Positions 7,413 through 7,584 of a stretch of DNA of 7,584 nucleotides are shown here, piece by piece (within the stretch, counting starts at the first letter, position 1; the number at the start of each line of letters is the position of its first letter). This DNA comes from CAZFCK01 sp964517355. GTDB lineage: Bacteria; Desulfobacterota; Desulfovibrionia; Desulfovibrionales; Desulfovibrionaceae. The notes beneath the pieces are model-generated. The model saw only the letters and a program-made list of their open reading frames with translations, was not told the origin of the DNA and searched no databases. The stretch covers positions 1 to 7,584 of the forward strand of contig CAZFCK010000228.1 in NCBI GenBank assembly GCA_964517355.1. The letters run 5' to 3'. The position numbers were made by a program, and so were the translations under genes.

Positions 7413-7457
7413 TTGGGGCTCCGCCCCAAGCCCCGCCAGGGGGGAACGCCCCTCTGG
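7413..7457. repeat. Tandem G/C-rich hairpin intergenic repeat
   Basis: Two adjacent stem-loops are visible. The first is TTGGGGC-TCC-GCCCCAA (7413-7429), a perfect 7-bp stem. The second is CCAGGGGGG-AACG-CCCCTCTGG (7436-7457), a 9-bp stem including one G-T pair. Elements built on GGGGCTCCGCCCC plus a second G/C hairpin are familiar as dispersed intergenic repeats in several bacterial groups, desulfovibrios among them by my recollection. It lies 81 bases past the methyltransferase stop. With no T-run after it, it is not a standard intrinsic terminator, though it could stabilise transcript ends. Confidence 0.6.
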
Positions 7458-7528
7458 ACCCGCGAATGTCATGTGTAAAAAATACAACTATTCTAAAGGG
7501 TTATACAGGGTATTAAATTTTGGAGATT

Positions 7529-7549
7529 TTTAAGGAAGCACTGATTAAA
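7529..7549. mobile_element. Possible insertion-sequence end remnant
   Basis: The segment TTTAAGGAAGCACTGATTAAA has the look of terminal repeats of some IS5-family elements (AAGGAA...CTGATTAA pattern). This rests on recollection of the pattern only. No transposase, matching second end or target-site duplication is visible in the window. It sits in an AT-rich tract (about 7470-7565) between the hairpin repeat and the terminal repeat arm. Confidence 0.2.
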
Positions 7550-7566
7550 GACTTGTTAGGTTTTTC

Positions 7567-7584
7567 CGGGGGGAAACCTTTCTG
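7567..7584. repeat. Right arm of the 18-bp inverted repeat shared with the left window end
   Basis: CGGGGGGAAACCTTTCTG is the exact reverse complement of positions 4-21. It stops at the window edge, so any continuation is unseen. Locally AGGTTT (7558-7563) can also pair with AAACCT (7574-7579) around a 10-base loop. A run of five T bases precedes the arm rather than following it. It may be half of a longer hairpin cut by the window boundary. Confidence 0.7.

Noticed and set aside
7347..7478. A 43-codon open frame from ATG downstream of the methyltransferase gene
   Set aside because: It runs straight through the tandem hairpin repeat and has no ribosome-binding site, so its translation is an accident of the repeat.
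1..7584. CRISPR array, tRNA or rRNA genes
   Set aside because: No regularly spaced direct repeats, tRNA cloverleaf or rRNA-like segments were seen on either strand.

Overview
The window reads as an ordinary chromosomal stretch of a Gram-negative (two-membrane) bacterium with fairly high G+C coding DNA. All four confident genes lie on the + strand. The lipoprotein efflux adaptor and RND pump require a periplasm. The YcgR-like PilZ protein, the TPR-methyltransferase fusion and the G/C-rich intergenic hairpins would suit a Desulfovibrio/Bilophila-type member of the Desulfobacterota, but this is a recognition-level guess: there is no rRNA or other marker gene here.

Layout. (1) 1-139: one arm of an 18-bp repeat, then a plausible sigma70-type promoter and a short leader. 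(2) 140-817: a two-domain c-di-GMP receptor (YcgR-type N-domain plus PilZ) with both ligand motifs intact. (3) 818-1194: 377 bases with no convincing gene. They hold a weak promoter candidate, a bulged stem-loop and an 18-bp near-perfect palindrome close to the next start codon, and look like the control region of the next operon. (4) 1195-7331: a probable three-gene operon of RND periplasmic adaptor lipoprotein, RND (HAE1-type) transporter (4-base ATGA overlap) and an 11-repeat TPR protein fused to a class I SAM methyltransferase (24-base gap). (5) 7332-7584: a tandem-hairpin intergenic repeat, an AT-rich stretch and the second arm of the 18-bp repeat in inverted orientation at the very end.

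Working together. The adaptor and the transporter form two of the three parts of a drug or envelope-compound exporter. The adaptor keeps the R-L-S pattern used for docking to TolC-family channels, but no channel gene is present, so the outer-membrane part is presumably encoded elsewhere. The transporter keeps the complete proton-relay residue set. The TPR-methyltransferase is probably co-transcribed with the pump, but its substrate is unknown. The PilZ protein appears to be a separate transcription unit.

I do not see a clear new defence, mobile or biosynthetic system. The points most worth a second look are the pump-methyltransferase linkage, the palindrome and stem-loop ahead of the pump operon, and the exact inverted repeat at the two window ends, which is most simply a dispersed repeat that broke an assembly.
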